A stretch of DNA of 64,000 nt, from contig NC_084702.1 of the NCBI RefSeq assembly GCF_028389875.1, positions 59,870,553 to 59,934,552 on the forward strand. The letters run 5' to 3'. This DNA is from Rhea pennata. Its lineage: Eukaryota; Chordata; Aves; Rheiformes; Rheidae. The translations under genes and the position numbers were made by a program. Below, one piece after another: positions 12,601 to 26,200 of this stretch; the stretch's first letter is position 1; the number at the start of each line of letters is the position of its first letter. The notes under the pieces are model-generated. The model did not search any database. It was not told the origin of the DNA and worked only from the letters and a program-made list of their open reading frames with translations.

Positions 12601-15600
12601 TGTAAAGGTGTGAGTTGAAGTAAAGTGATGAAAGATATTATAACATTCTCTAATTATATGGTATTTCTATTTTACTATACATAGAGAGTAAATTGATCTT
12701 AGGAGGCTGTATACATCTGTATAAGCTTGAATGGAGGGCTGCAGAACACACAATATTTACAACATAATAGTACATGCTACTCCTTCCCACATCCAATCCT
12801 AATTTACTCAGACTGAAAATTCTTGGGTGCAGTGATTTTTTTTTTTGGTGCATCTTCAAGGATGAGCATGAAAAAGCCCTGGTATGTGAGTGGAACTCTT
12901 AAATGATGCCACAGTGTAACACTGATAATCCAGTATACAGTTGGCGTGTAATCACGATTTTACATTAAGTGGAAATCTTCAGCTGATATATTATCTTTTG
13001 GTCTGTGATATCACTGTTTCAGAATGTGCCAAATACTTGCTACAACTTGCTTTTGTTTTCTGCTGCAGAAATCTAAGATCTGTGATTATGTATGTTTCAG
13101 TAGTTTGTTTCATGCACATTGGATTTTTTTTCATTTTGATTAGATCATTAACATTAAAAACATAAGAAACAATAAAATTTGTTGATTTCTATGTTAACAG
13201 TACTAGACTGCAAGAGAGCCTGTGGTTTCATGCTAAGTGCAGTACAGGAAGACCATAGTAAACTAATGTGCAGTGTAAATAGTATGGATTATAAGAAGGC
13301 ATTCTTAAATTTTAATGATGAGTAGCAAACTCCATCTATACTTCCTTCAAAATACTTAATTTTTCTTATCTGTTGTAAGATGAGATGAGATAGTAAGAAC
13401 CGGTAGTACTTTGCAACCAAATTTACTTCGTTACAAGAATCTCTGTGCAGTTATTGAATGTATGTAGGACCTACAGCAATGCATGTGGTACTTTTTCCAA
13501 TTTGAGTTGTTAAAAATGTAATCCTTTATTAACAAAAAGAGAAAAAGAGAAAGTATTTTAATATTATATTGAAAATGTAGATTTATTTAAAACTTCAGAA
13601 GAAATATGTCAGTGAAAGCATCTAAATAGACGAAAGAAGAATCTTGATGTCAGAAAGTCCTCTGCATGTTCTCATAGCCAGGCAACATGCCAAGGAGAAG
13701 CTAAGTGATGGGTCAAAGAATTGCATTTCATACCTGGCATATTGTCCATCTCAGTTTGGTGGTGAGAACCTACATGGGCTAATGCTTGGACAGCTCCAAG
13801 GAAGCTGGAGAGATTTATGGATTGGAGTTCTTCATCCTGGACACACACTTGCCTTTCAGTTTTCTGCTCCTGGTTAGTGACTGTATGTAGACAGCATATC
13901 TGCCACAGCTGTCTATTTCTGGATTATCCCAGGACACGTGCATCTCCCAGAGCTTTGCTACTTGTGATATGGCTTTAAAGTGTCACATCACTGACAAAAA
14001 GAGCTAAAATCACTATTTTTTGTGTCCAAGAGAAGGAACAGCTAGGTGTTTTTAGCAGGCTCGTGTATAACCATGTTCTTGTGTCTCCTAACCTGAGAAA
14101 TCAAATGTGTAGTTTGGCAGCCTTTTAATGTGACTTTTTAAAAAGTAGGAATGTAGGAAAATTCTGTTTGCAGCTACTTACAGTGTAGCAGGTTGAACTA
14201 TCAGTGATCTGAGCAGTACTGCCCTGATCTATACTGGCTGTGCACCGTGGTTACAACTCTGTTACCCAGGGTGTGTACATTTCTCTTAGCACCTTGTAGA
14301 AAGTGCATGGTTGGGATAACGACAGAAACCAGCTCTAGGTATCTGCCTTTGTTTCGTCTTTTTTGTCTTCTACTCCTTCTTATTTCTTTTAACTGTGTAT
14401 TTTATGCACCACTTTGGTGCTGCTTTAGCTGGTGTAATTTTTCTGCAATAGTAGCTTTCAAACATTGTCTTTGCCCTCTTTGCAGGCTTTCATATCTCTT
14501 CTGTTTTCACAACACTAATTTTATTGTGTTCTGGTTCTTATCTATCCTTACATTTGCATTGATTTTTTTTCTCTGACACTGTTTTTCTTCTTTCATTTGT
14601 TTATCAAATATCTCATTTCTGCATTAAATATTGCATTTATCAGGTATCTCCTTTCTACATATTGCATGCATCTCTGTTTTCTGCATTCAGCAGAAACATA
14701 CTGACAAGATCTCTTGCTCTCTGTAAAAATATGTATGAGATCATCTTGTGTAAAGCAAAAGTACTGACTGTGTTTCCAGATAGTGGGCCGCCAAACAGAT
14801 ACAAACAGATATAACCATAGTTTAGATCTGTCTGGTAAATGCTAGGCTAAAATTGTCAACTGTGAAAGCAAGAAGCTCAGAAGACCAGCAGAGGGAGTGA
14901 GTTCCTCAGGCAATACCCCTCTGTTAGGGATGCCCTGACTCCAGCCCGCAAGAGCAAGCATCAGTTTGCCAACACAGCCGCAAGTATAATGCTTGTGAGA
15001 TGTGCAATGAAGGGAGATGGCTAAAGCAGTTCAAAATATGCAAGCTGTCTAAACAGAAAGCACTATCTTGAAATGGTTGCAATTTCTATTTTACTAGTGA
15101 AAAGTTTGAGAAGTTTAAGAGCTAAGAATACAGAAGTAATGGTTAGCTAACTAGACGTATGAGACGTTACTGAGGAAATCATTTTAATTAATGGTAGTGA
15201 CATTTATCTTCATGATTGCTACAAATCAAATATTGATGAAGTGAGATTAAGCCTTTAATAGGGGAATTTATTTCATTACTGGCACGTGTAATTTTTCACG
15301 TCTGTTCATTAGAGTATAAACTAAAATGATATATCTTGTTGAAATGGTTATTGATTAACATAAATTTCATTACTAACTATGGAAAATATGTAAACAAATG
15401 ATAAAAACAAACAATTTAGAAAAGCAGAGCTGTGTGGTGGCCAATTAATTCACTGGTAGCGGCTACAACATTATGAATGCCATTTTGAGTAGTGTGTGGT
15501 GAGCGAGTAACAAGGTAAAAATTGCTAGATGTTTTTGCAGTATGTTCATTCTTAGTAATTCTAACGATTTTCCTGAAGTACATTTCTGAGAGTGAATGGG

Positions 15601-15602
15601 AA
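9656..15602. other. intergenic, nothing firm
   Basis: AT-rich single-copy-looking DNA. Reading frames are short, on both strands, and lack recognisable domains; the longest is 109 aa at 14247-14576 and resembles only low-complexity hydrophobic translation. I see no RNA gene or named repeat. Confidence 0.5.
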
Positions 15603-15620
15603 GGGTAAGTCGACTTACCC
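15603..15620. repeat. perfect 18-bp palindrome
   Basis: GGGTAAGTCGACTTACCC equals its own reverse complement over all 18 bases; the flanking bases do not extend it. Each strand therefore also reads GGGTAAGT, a splice-donor-like sequence. Confidence 0.9.
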
Positions 15621-18600
15621 GTGATCCATCAGCATTTTGCAAGCTATCATTAATCTGAAGGTATGTTGAGCTCTGTGAAAAGTGTGGACTATGCTCAAAT
15701 GTGTAACAACTGATTTCTCTCAGTTTTTGTTGGAAATAGGAAATGATGAATAGAGATGGGATATAGACAAAATGGGTTGACCTAAATACCAGCTCAGGTC
15801 AATGAAAACTTAGCTTGCAATTATCTATTTGGATTCTTCTATTCCTTCTATAATTTGCTGCAGTTAATTTTGAATTCTTTTAAAAATAGTATATTGAAAA
15901 TCTGCTGGGGAACAGCCCTCTTATGCCTCTAGATTAGAAACAAAATTAATGGGCTTGGTTATTATGAGCTAGTGAATAATTGCTCAAAATAGCGGTACAG
16001 AGGTAAGTGTCAAGATTCAACAAAAAGCCAGTATTAGGGACAATATCATTCAATGTGTGCCTTATTAGTGATTCAAAAAATGTTTTAATTTATGGGCTGG
16101 CAGTGTTCTAGGATGCTGTTTTAGATCAGAGCACAAGATAAAAGGAGATTACAGAATGGTCTGTAGTTCTCTGAAAGCATACTGTAATGAAATTCATGGG
16201 CAATAGGCAGAACTAAATCACAACATAAAAAAACACCCAAAGGAATTCTGGGCAACTAATCTAATCTGTAATGTATACAGAAAATAAGCTTGGTTGAAAC
16301 CTGGGTGAAGTAAGGAAGCTTACTTTTGTTGATCTTTAAATCATGCTAAAATGCTGTAACATTTGAGACCATTGTCATTGGGATGAGTAGGAAAAGCCTA
16401 TTTTTTTCTGTTGAGGGGAGTTTGCTTTGTTTTGATAACATTCTCTCAATATATAAAAACAGTATTATTTATAAACTACTCATTTAAAACATGGAAACTA
16501 CTTTTAAAATTCAGTACAAAGGAGATGGACAAAAAGAGCAGATCCATCTGAAAATAGTCAACGTTACTTATGCAGATACCTGTTTGGCAAAGTACTACCG
16601 ATTCTGCCACAGTAGAACTTGGCATGCCTTTGGTCTTTAGGAGCCATTTTAAGAATGTCTAGTAATAACATCTGAAGAGAGAGAAGACACAAACATCTTC
16701 CTCACCATAATTAATTGCAAAATATTATGGTAATTTTTCAGTGACCCCAGCTGAGAGGGGGGTCCTATTGTGCTAGGCACCTTACTGAGACAGAAACCAG
16801 CAATAAGGAAAATCTTAGAGGTATTGTTATCTAGTAAAATAGAAACATTAAATAAAGCATTATTGTTGAAAGTGATGGACACCTGTGACGTTTATTTGAA
16901 CAACCTGTTAACTCTGAAAATCAGGTTCTGAATTAGCAGTCTGATAACTTCAGTTAAATTTGTGTTCTCCTCAGAAAGGGAGGTGTTACCAGGTATCTTT
17001 CCCTCTTAATTTATCTTCTTGACTAGAACACATACAATTCAGATTTTAACAGAAAATGAAAATTTCAAAAGATAAAGAAAAGCGAACTTGTTGTCTGTGA
17101 AGAACCTGAAGTTGAGATATTAAGGGATGCCAATGACTGTATGCACTGGAAATATCAAGAGAACACTGAAATTAAGATTTCTTAATTATGTCAATGTATT
17201 ATGTCCCTGGTCAACATGTGATACTCACAAGAGGAAATCTGACTCTTGGTGAGATGATGATTGTTGGATGACCTGTTAGGTATTTGTGATAGTAGCTACT
17301 GTGATTATTTTGGTACAAAATTAAGAAGGAAGCCAATTATTGTGAATTGTTTATATTGATATGAGGTTGAAAGACATAATATGTTATCATATGTATGAAG
17401 GGGTATTTCTGACAGACTGACGATTCAAATGTTTTGCCAGAGAGTGACATTTTTAGGAGATTTTTCTTTTTGAGACTATTCCTTCTGTTTTGGAGGAACA
17501 GGTTTCTAGGAAGAAGTAATAGTTTATCTTACTGATAGGAGTGCGAAAAAAATGAGCAGTGTTTCAGAAAGCTGACCTTTAAAAAGAGAGAAACTTTTCT
17601 TTAGGTATGAAACAGAGGTAAGCCTCAAATTAAGCAGTGTGGTTTCTTTGAGTTTAACCTAAGTAAGCTGTGAGAGAAAGTGAAGAAGAAAGGTTTTAGT
17701 AAAGTAGACATGACAGATGGGAGAGAAAGAATAAAAAACAGAAATGGGTAATTAACACCTTTGAAATAGTGAGCAGTCATCAGGAGATGGGCCTTGACTA
17801 AATTCTGTGGCATAACATCAATGTCTGCTTTAAACTATTGTTTTTATTTTCTAGCAGAGATACCGATATTAGTTTCCAACTCTATTTTCTCAATCTGTTT
17901 TGTAGGTCTTTTCAAAGATTCCAAATAGAGACAAAAGAAGTAGTTGAAGTGTGCCAAAAAGTTTGAAAAATGTATTCTTACTGATAACTGAGGGAAATAT
18001 TTGCAGAACGTATCTGTAATAGCATCTTCTAATAGCACTACAGCAGAATTCTTTAAGTAATTTTCGCATAGGTTTCAATAGCAAGGTGGTATGTGAGAAC
18101 AATGGTGTACAGTTAGTGGTATTTCCTTAGTCTTTTAAGGAATTTGCATTTAATATTCAGATGGCTCATTCAAAAATAGATATATTTTCCCTATTTTTGC
18201 TTGCTGATTATCTGTCAGTTTGATGAGAAAAAGATAGACAATCTTTTCAGAACTGCTGCGGAGCTATGGAAGGTCTTCGCTGTAAATCACAGTTTTTGAT
18301 TTCAGAGGGTTGTATTCAGTATTTTGAAGCTTGCTGTCTTTATGGAAGTAGGTATGTTTGTGGGTTGCAAATTGCTGTAGGTATATTGACTGTGCTATGA
18401 AGAAAGATGAAGTGGTATTTTGAAGATATTTTGGAGAGCATTTGATATGGTTTGTGTGAATTAACAAAGTAGTCTGTGTTTTTACTGTATACAATAGAAT
18501 TCTCTTAGGTTTTTTAAAAAAGTCTTCATTAGATAATTATCTAAAAGTTATCCTTGAGGTGGTTCATTTAGAGGATGCTTTTTTATGCCCATAATTCAGA

Positions 18601-20273
18601 GAAGAAAATTCCATTGAAGAAAATACTATTGAAGATGAAGTAAGTGAATCAACATGTTCGAATAAAGTCTCTGACTTGGTCTTGCTCTCACAAATACTTC
18701 AGGCAGTTAATATCATGGTATTGGGATATTTTCTATAGCCTGATGATGACCATTGTGGCAAAGATGCCACAAAGGTGTGGCAAAAGTTACTGAGGTAGCA
18801 GATGAGTAATTTATGGAAAAAAGTTATGTCTTAGGTCAAGACCCCTGGTGTGAGGAGAAATTGAAGATGGTCTCTACAAATATTGATAGATCTCAATGAG
18901 AGTAAACGTTGTGTATAATAGGTATGAAATAGAGGTAAGTCGCACATATGCTGTCACACGTATAATTCCAGGATTCCCTGTTTTGTTTTAGGTGCTTCAC
19001 AGGTTACACATCTAGGGATAGGAGAATGGGGAAGTGAGTTCTGCAGATATTCTTGGATATGCCAGAAGAGAGATGTGATAGAGTCTGAGTCCTTGTGCTT
19101 CTGACTGATTTTTGTGAGCATTTACTCTGTGGCGCGGCAAGTGTTTTCAGATGTTGTGCTTAAAAAGATGAAGAAACATTTGAGTAATATCCTCTGGTAT
19201 CTCCTGGTAGCTAACATGTCTCTTCTTTTAAATACAAGCTGTAATTTGTGTCTCAAATAGATGCTCAGAGTGGGGATTTATTAGCTCTTACTGGCTATGT
19301 CAGGTTTCCTGTGTAAAGTGTCTACCGATTGGAGTGAACTGTGATTGCTCTCTGCAGTGTCTGCCGTAGCTTTAGTACCTATATAACACTAAACAAACAG
19401 AACAAGTAAGTACATAATCTGTTTATTAATTGTCCTAGGCTATTCAAGAGTCACAGATTTTTCCCTATATAGATGACCATGATGAAAGGTCAGTAATGTA
19501 GAATGAACCTGTTTCATTTCTGAGTATTGATTGGGGGGGAGGGGAACATTATTGGAAAAACTGATTCCCTTTCTCTTTGTCCTTAACCTAGCCAAACTTT
19601 CTGAAAACCAGAAAAGATGCTTTCAGGGTCTACTCTAGGACACTTTTATAGCTTGACACAGCTAGCACCACAACTATCATTTCTTTTTAAGGGCTGGGTG
19701 CTGGCCATCCTTTGCCTCTTTGTAAAGGTATGCAGGAGAACACTGAGCCATAGGAAGTCTTTCCGTGGTCTTTCAGAAATGATACTGCAGTCTCGGACCT
19801 ATTCTGGGTTGCTTGTGTTGGGGAAGTATTACTGACTTTCAATAGCAGGTACTAATTCTCCTCTTTCTTATCCTGCAACCAAGTGACAGGCCCTTACATT
19901 TCCAGGGAAATAAAAACACAATTGACTTCATCTTTGGCAGAATGTTTCTAGCAAGTGCTAGGTTTTGGCTGCTCCTCTCCCATCTGTTGAAGTTAACTAC
20001 CTGAAATGTAGCAAGAGACAGAAGTTGATGAGGGGAAGGAGGAAGAATAGGAATAATGGTAACTGCAGCTTGTGATGAAGAGGTACGTGGGAAACACCTG
20101 TCTAGCTGGCCACCCAAAAAGGGTTCCAGGAGTTGCCAGTTGCCTTATGGATTTGACTGTTTATCCAAATGCTATTACTAATGCTAATTAATGCTAATTT
20201 AGCAGTAATGTTCTTAAAAGCCTATAGTGGCCTTTAACCCCTTCTTTGGAGACTGCAAATCAAAGTTTACAAG
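15621..20273. other. intergenic, AT-rich, nothing firm
   Basis: No recognisable gene. The part from about 17.0 to 19.2 kb is purine-biased on the plus strand, with short minus-strand frames (17844-18038, 18264-18494) that match nothing I know. A near-identical 21-bp motif occurs twice, at 17602-17622 and 18919-18939. Confidence 0.45.
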
Positions 20274-20292
20274 ATATATATATATATATATA
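20274..20292. repeat. (AT)n microsatellite
   Basis: Nineteen bases of uninterrupted alternating A and T. Confidence 0.9.
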
Positions 20293-23200
20293 AAACCTAC
20301 AAATCAATTTGACAATTTCTTTCATATCATTTTAACTTTTGAACTTAAACTGTCTATGCATTAAGGATGAGTACACAGCTTATTGCTCTTTTGGAACCTG
20401 ACTTAGATTCATTACACTGAGCCTTAATCCTTGTATTCAAATAGAGTTGTATCAGTAATCAAAACAGAAGGATAGTAAAATAGAAGCAGCACATATGGTA
20501 ATAAATCCCATGAAAAGAACACAGACTGTAGCATAAATCTACCATCTGCTATAAGATTTACAGACTCTCTTTTTTGCTTACTAAATGACAAACAAATAGA
20601 TTACCCACCCTGTTAGCCCACGTTGATGGGGATTTTTCCACTATGTAGTAATACACTTAGGTTGGCCTGAAATTTAGCTTATAGCTAGAGATATTTTTGA
20701 AACCCTTTGGTGTATAGAAGAAGTCTAAGGTGTGTGTTCTAGCTAGTGGTCTCCCTTCCCCAAACAGATACTACTGAGCAGTTATTGTATAGTCACTAAT
20801 GGCTTCTCAAAGCATAGTGAAAGGGAAGGGGAAGCATTTTTTACTGATGAGGCAAAGCAGCTGTAAACCTGCAGAAGCAATTTAGAAAGTGATAAGGGTG
20901 AGAGCACTGCATACTCTTCTTTAGCTCAATACTATATGTTGCTGTGACTTTTTTTGCAGCTGATTTATCTGCATAGAGGGTCCTTTTGTTCCAAGCGTTA
21001 TCCAGCAACCTGACCTAGTTGCTTCCACATATAAATAAGATTTACAGACCTGCAGAGGCGGTCAATTCAGTGCTTTTAACTTTCCCAAACTCCAGCTAGT
21101 CTGATTTTGAGCTGGAGGGTCAGGCAGCAAAGCAGGATAGTAAGCTTTTTTCACCTCTGCAGAAGTGGCAGTGACTTGCCTGCCTCTGACAGAAGCTGGC
21201 TCCATGCTTGCTTCGTTTGGTACCAGGACTCCTGGGAACACGTGGAAGAATCTCAGTTTCTGTGGGAAGAATCTGAATCAGTATCTCCAAAGACTGCCGT
21301 AAGCCCACTGTTCTCTCCTCTGCTAACTGGAATCAATTAACTGGAAGGCAGGAGTCCCTAGTGGTAAGCAAGTAAACTGCATCCAACAGTTGGACCTGAA
21401 CTGCCTCATGTTCAGACTGGAACTGACAGTTGTGCTCTGTGAGGCATAACACCCTCAAGGCCTAATGCTTTGCTGTCCCCCTGAAACGTCCTGTCAAAGG
21501 AGTTTTTCAGTTTTGAATATAACATAGCTAACAATATTGATATTTAAAATGTCTGCATTTGATTCCAGAGTTAAGATCTCGGAGATAAATGAGGCACTGC
21601 AGCTCTTTTTCTCAGAACTGCTGTTCCACATCACTGATCTGCATCCTCATTTAGATCGTACATAGGTTTCAAGCACAGAGGAACAGCTGTAGAGAGAAGA
21701 ATTAGAATCTGAAAGGCTTGATCTGCAGAACTGCTAAACACACAAAATTTAAGCAAGTCCTCATAGAAACATTTGATACTTAGAAAATCTAGGGAAAGAT
21801 GTTCACCTCCAGTAAGAAAACAAACAAACAAAAAAAAATTGAAAAAAAGAGGTTTTGGCACGTGGTACAATTTTAAGAGATACTAAAAATTCACAGATAG
21901 ACCATAAATCTGTTCTGTTGAACTGGATTTCTGTAATGCTTTATGCTTATTTAATAATGTTTTCTCATTGATTAAGAAGTCTTGTATACCTCCAAACTGA
22001 AAGGTTCTTGTTTCACTAAGACAATGTTTTATTTGTTCTTTTGCCTCCTTGAAGATTTCTTCTAGAAAGTTCATTTTTTCCATTTTTCGTTGTTTGAGAA
22101 TTTTCAGGCTCGTATGAAACTGGAAGACACTCTCTAAGATGGAAGAAAACTTCTCCCTTCTGAATATATCCTTTTCATCTCCAAGATACATTTTTTATAC
22201 AGCTTTAGCAGTAATGCCCAAAATGTTTTTAACTTTTAGATAAATAGCAAGGGCATGGATAACAGAGACTTAGTAAATACTTTAGTCAGCGTCCTCTAAT
22301 TTCTGCTATTTTCTTTTGATCAGGATTTCCTTAAGAATTCAGGATTTCTCAGATAATCTTTTCCCCCTCTGCAAATTTTGAGGAAACTCTGGAGTACTTT
22401 TGCTTAATCAGAAACTGACTCTCAAATAGTGTGAATAGAGATGCTAGAAAAAAGGCCGTGATATTGTTTATCATGTAACTATTTTTTGATGTTGCACAGA
22501 AATGGTAGGGAATTGTTCATACATAGGTTAAAATTATTACTTTATATGTGTCACTTAGAGAAAAACAACCAGCAATTCCATTTTTCTTTCAATGCATTGA
22601 CCACCTAATGCATCTCTTCTCTTAATGACTCTTATTCTGTTACAGGAAGTAGATGTAGCTATTACGTGCACAGGCCCTTGCATCACTATGTAAGTTATAC
22701 CAATGCTTAACTAAGCAAACTATCTCAAACAGTTCTAAGGTGCACAAGAACCTCGCTGTTGTCATTAGTCAACATTATTGCAACCTGCTAGTAAATTAAA
22801 CAGTACAAGGGAACACTCCTAGGTTCTGAAATTCAATTGCACCTAGCATGAAGTTGTTAGCGTGACTCCCAGTATGTTTTTGGCCTGGGCTAGCTAGCAC
22901 GCTTCCAAAGAGGTGACACGAGAGGCTGTCATTTTGTTCATTGGCATAGTGAAGGCCTAGTAAAAATACCTATTCCATTGTTCAGAGTAGTCATCCAGTG
23001 TGACCTGACTCCCTGTCATCTCGCTGGACATCCCAAGACAGGTGATGTAGAAATCTGCCTACCACAATCCTTGCCTCAAATCTCAGTGCGAAGTGACAAT
23101 GCTCACTATTACAAAATCCTTTGTACGGATGTATGGAAACGCTTGCCAGCACAGGATCTACTACTGTGAAGGCATTGATCCTGCTTCTTAAAATGTATGT

Positions 23201-26200
23201 GAAAGTACATTTTCCCAGTCAAGTTAGGCAGTGAAAAGCAAGCTAAAAAGTCCAAATGCACACTAAAAATCAGACAATATATACTACTTGAGGAAGCTAT
23301 GTTAGGCTTTATGAGATACACAGAAATCCCGAAGACTTAAAAAGAGGGTCAAGTACAAACCGTGTGCCACAAAATCACTCTAAAATCTATCTGCTCTATA
23401 TGTAAATATCCAGTTTAGACCAGCTGGCACAGATGCTAGCAGACTACTCTGACTTAAATGCGCTCTGAGAAGATAATGTAACTTTGTGTGAAAACAGTTA
23501 ACAACACGGTGATGTAGTTGAATGAAAATGATTAATTCATATCCTCAGGGGCAATTTCCTCCTTACTTAAATAGAAAGGTGTCAAAGAAACACTTGAACG
23601 CAAAGAAGGCAAGATATTGATTGTTCTTCGTACCTGTCTGAGTTAAATAGATTCAGAAGACTCAGATAAGTATTCAAATATTTCATGTCCTCACTATTCT
23701 TAAGTATTAATAATGGAAATGGAATTCCCTCTTTAGGACCTATTGAAATCTATTTTGCCTCCAATCCTAAATAGCACTGAAGCACTGACTAAAGCCTTGA
23801 GTTTCATGCGATAGTTGTTAACTGTTATGGCATCCTTTATCCATTATACTGATGTTTTCCTACATGCGGGAGCAGTCTTGTTCTTCTTCATGGGTAATAC
23901 TATTTTAGTTGTCACATGCTTCTATGGAGTTGCAGAATCCAGCTGAAGGAATAAAGGAGCCAAATAGTGAAAACACAGAATCAAAAATAGCTGAAAGTTT
24001 ATTGTCACAAATGCTAGAAGATCTAGAAGTATTTCTGTTTTCTTCCTCTTGTCAGGAAAACAGTTTTGAAGACTTCTCTAATTTCAAGGATTATCTGTTT
24101 GAAGACTTCAAAGTTCTTCTCTTTTCTTCCTGCCAACAGTTGTTAACACAAGGTAAAAATAAATCCTGAACAGGGATTGTGTACTAGTATAGCGGCTGTC
24201 CATTGGCAGTCCATCTTGTATGACCTTTTAGGCTGCTTATTATGTTTAAAACTGCACATATTTCCTTCACATACCATGTAGCTGAAGTCATGTCATACAA
24301 GGGTACAGTGATGAGGTATTAAAACCAGCTGTGCAATACAATTTTGTATGTGTGGATTTGATAGAATGGGAGGCAGAAATGCCACTGTTCTTCTCACTGT
24401 GCATTGAATATTCAGCAAATTATAATGAAAAACTCAGAAAAAGTGTATAGAAGTATAACCACTTTTCTTAAACAGCCTTGGGTTTTCCACAACTGCTCTT
24501 CCAGTCTTCTCTCAATTAAATTTTCCCATATTTCCAAGGTAGTGTACTCTGAATAGAAACTATGAGTGAATGCCATCTGAGTCACAGAAGACTTGAGGTT
24601 TGAAGTGTAAGTGGAGTTCTATAGCTCCTCCTGCTTGTGTAAAGTTTGCTGTATGCCTCTAGAAGGATGCATAGGAAACTGATTGATCACCACAACTTTA
24701 AAAGCCTTAGTAAGAAATCTGAGAATCCCCAGACTAAGGATTTTCAGACCAAACATGCAGCAGAGAGTGGCTGGGAAAAGGGACTGCAGCATGTAATCAC
24801 AAATACTGATTTCTGTATATGGCTGTGCAAATTAAGAATTATGCTACCATTTGTAAAAATGCTAGCAAATTTGTCTCACTGTTGATTTTCACTGAAATCT
24901 TGACAGCTGAGCTTGATCGTATCAAAATCATATGTTTTTTTGTTATTGGCATCCATGGGAGTCAGGCTGAATAAATGGTCTATGAAGTCTAATAAAAACA
25001 AAAGCAAACATTCTCTCTTGCTTCTTTCTCATAACTAAGTAAGGAAACACTAAGTTAGCAGGATCCTAATAGTTGAGTACTCAGGTCTCATACAGAATGG
25101 CAATAAGAGCATACCTTTAACAATAGTATTTTAATGACTCTCTCAGGCTAGAGCTGTAATTTTGTATATGGATACTGGTATTTTAAAACTGATTTCCAGA
25201 GTAGAGGTTTCAGGTGGTTAAATCAAGGCACTACATTATGACTTTGAAATAAGCTGAGCAATAGAGATACAAGCAAAAAAACCTTATAAGGAAACTCTTT
25301 GGAATAATAGTAGACCAGGTTTTACATTGACCTGAAAGTAGCTCTCTTGTCTGTTAACTGCTTTGAAGGTCAGATGTAATAATAAAACACAGGTAAAAAG
25401 GAAGTCCCTTCTCACCAGTTTGCTTATAGTCAGTGAGTTGGCATTGAGCTGTCTTTCTTGTTATTCCCTTTAGGGGATTATCTGTGAGGACTAGATTTCT
25501 TGCTTTGAAAACATTCTGTCAGTGTTGCTAGTTTTCAGCAAAGTGACTCTGAAAGAGATAGAAAAGTATTGTAGAATGAAACAAACCATCAGAAAATAAT
25601 CTGTAGGTGATGTAACTGGCAAAAATGACATCTATCCAAAACCAAAAGTGATGTGAGAAAGGGAAACATTATCAAAATCTATCAGTTTACATCAGTTAAT
25701 TATAAATGTTTATCAGTTAATGTTTATCTGTATCAATTCACATCTTTTTTAATAGAAAAATGAGGAGGCGGTTGCTTCATTGTTAAACACATTTAGATTT
25801 CTCTTTATCTTAATTTGATAGAATATTCCACTTTGATCTGAAAAAATTCAAAGCTATATTTTTTACTTTCTATTTGTTCCATTTGAAAAGAAAAGCATTT
25901 AAGGAAATCATAAGCAAAGTATAAAACAATTATTTATGGAAAAGTATACTTGGCTGGGGCAAATCCTATTCCACTCACTTGGGAGAGCAGTCTTCAGTAC
26001 TTCAGTAGAATTGATTCCATAAACAGAGAGAGCAGGATTCAGTTCTTTTGTTTATGTTCTAATTTAATGAATCAATTATGTTATCTTGGTAAGGATATGC
26101 ACATGATCCTTTGCAGAATTTTGTGTAAGATACTGTGTTTGACTGTCTTGCAGTCAGGAAGTATGGTAGTTGCAATACAGGTAGATGTATGCAAGCTAGT

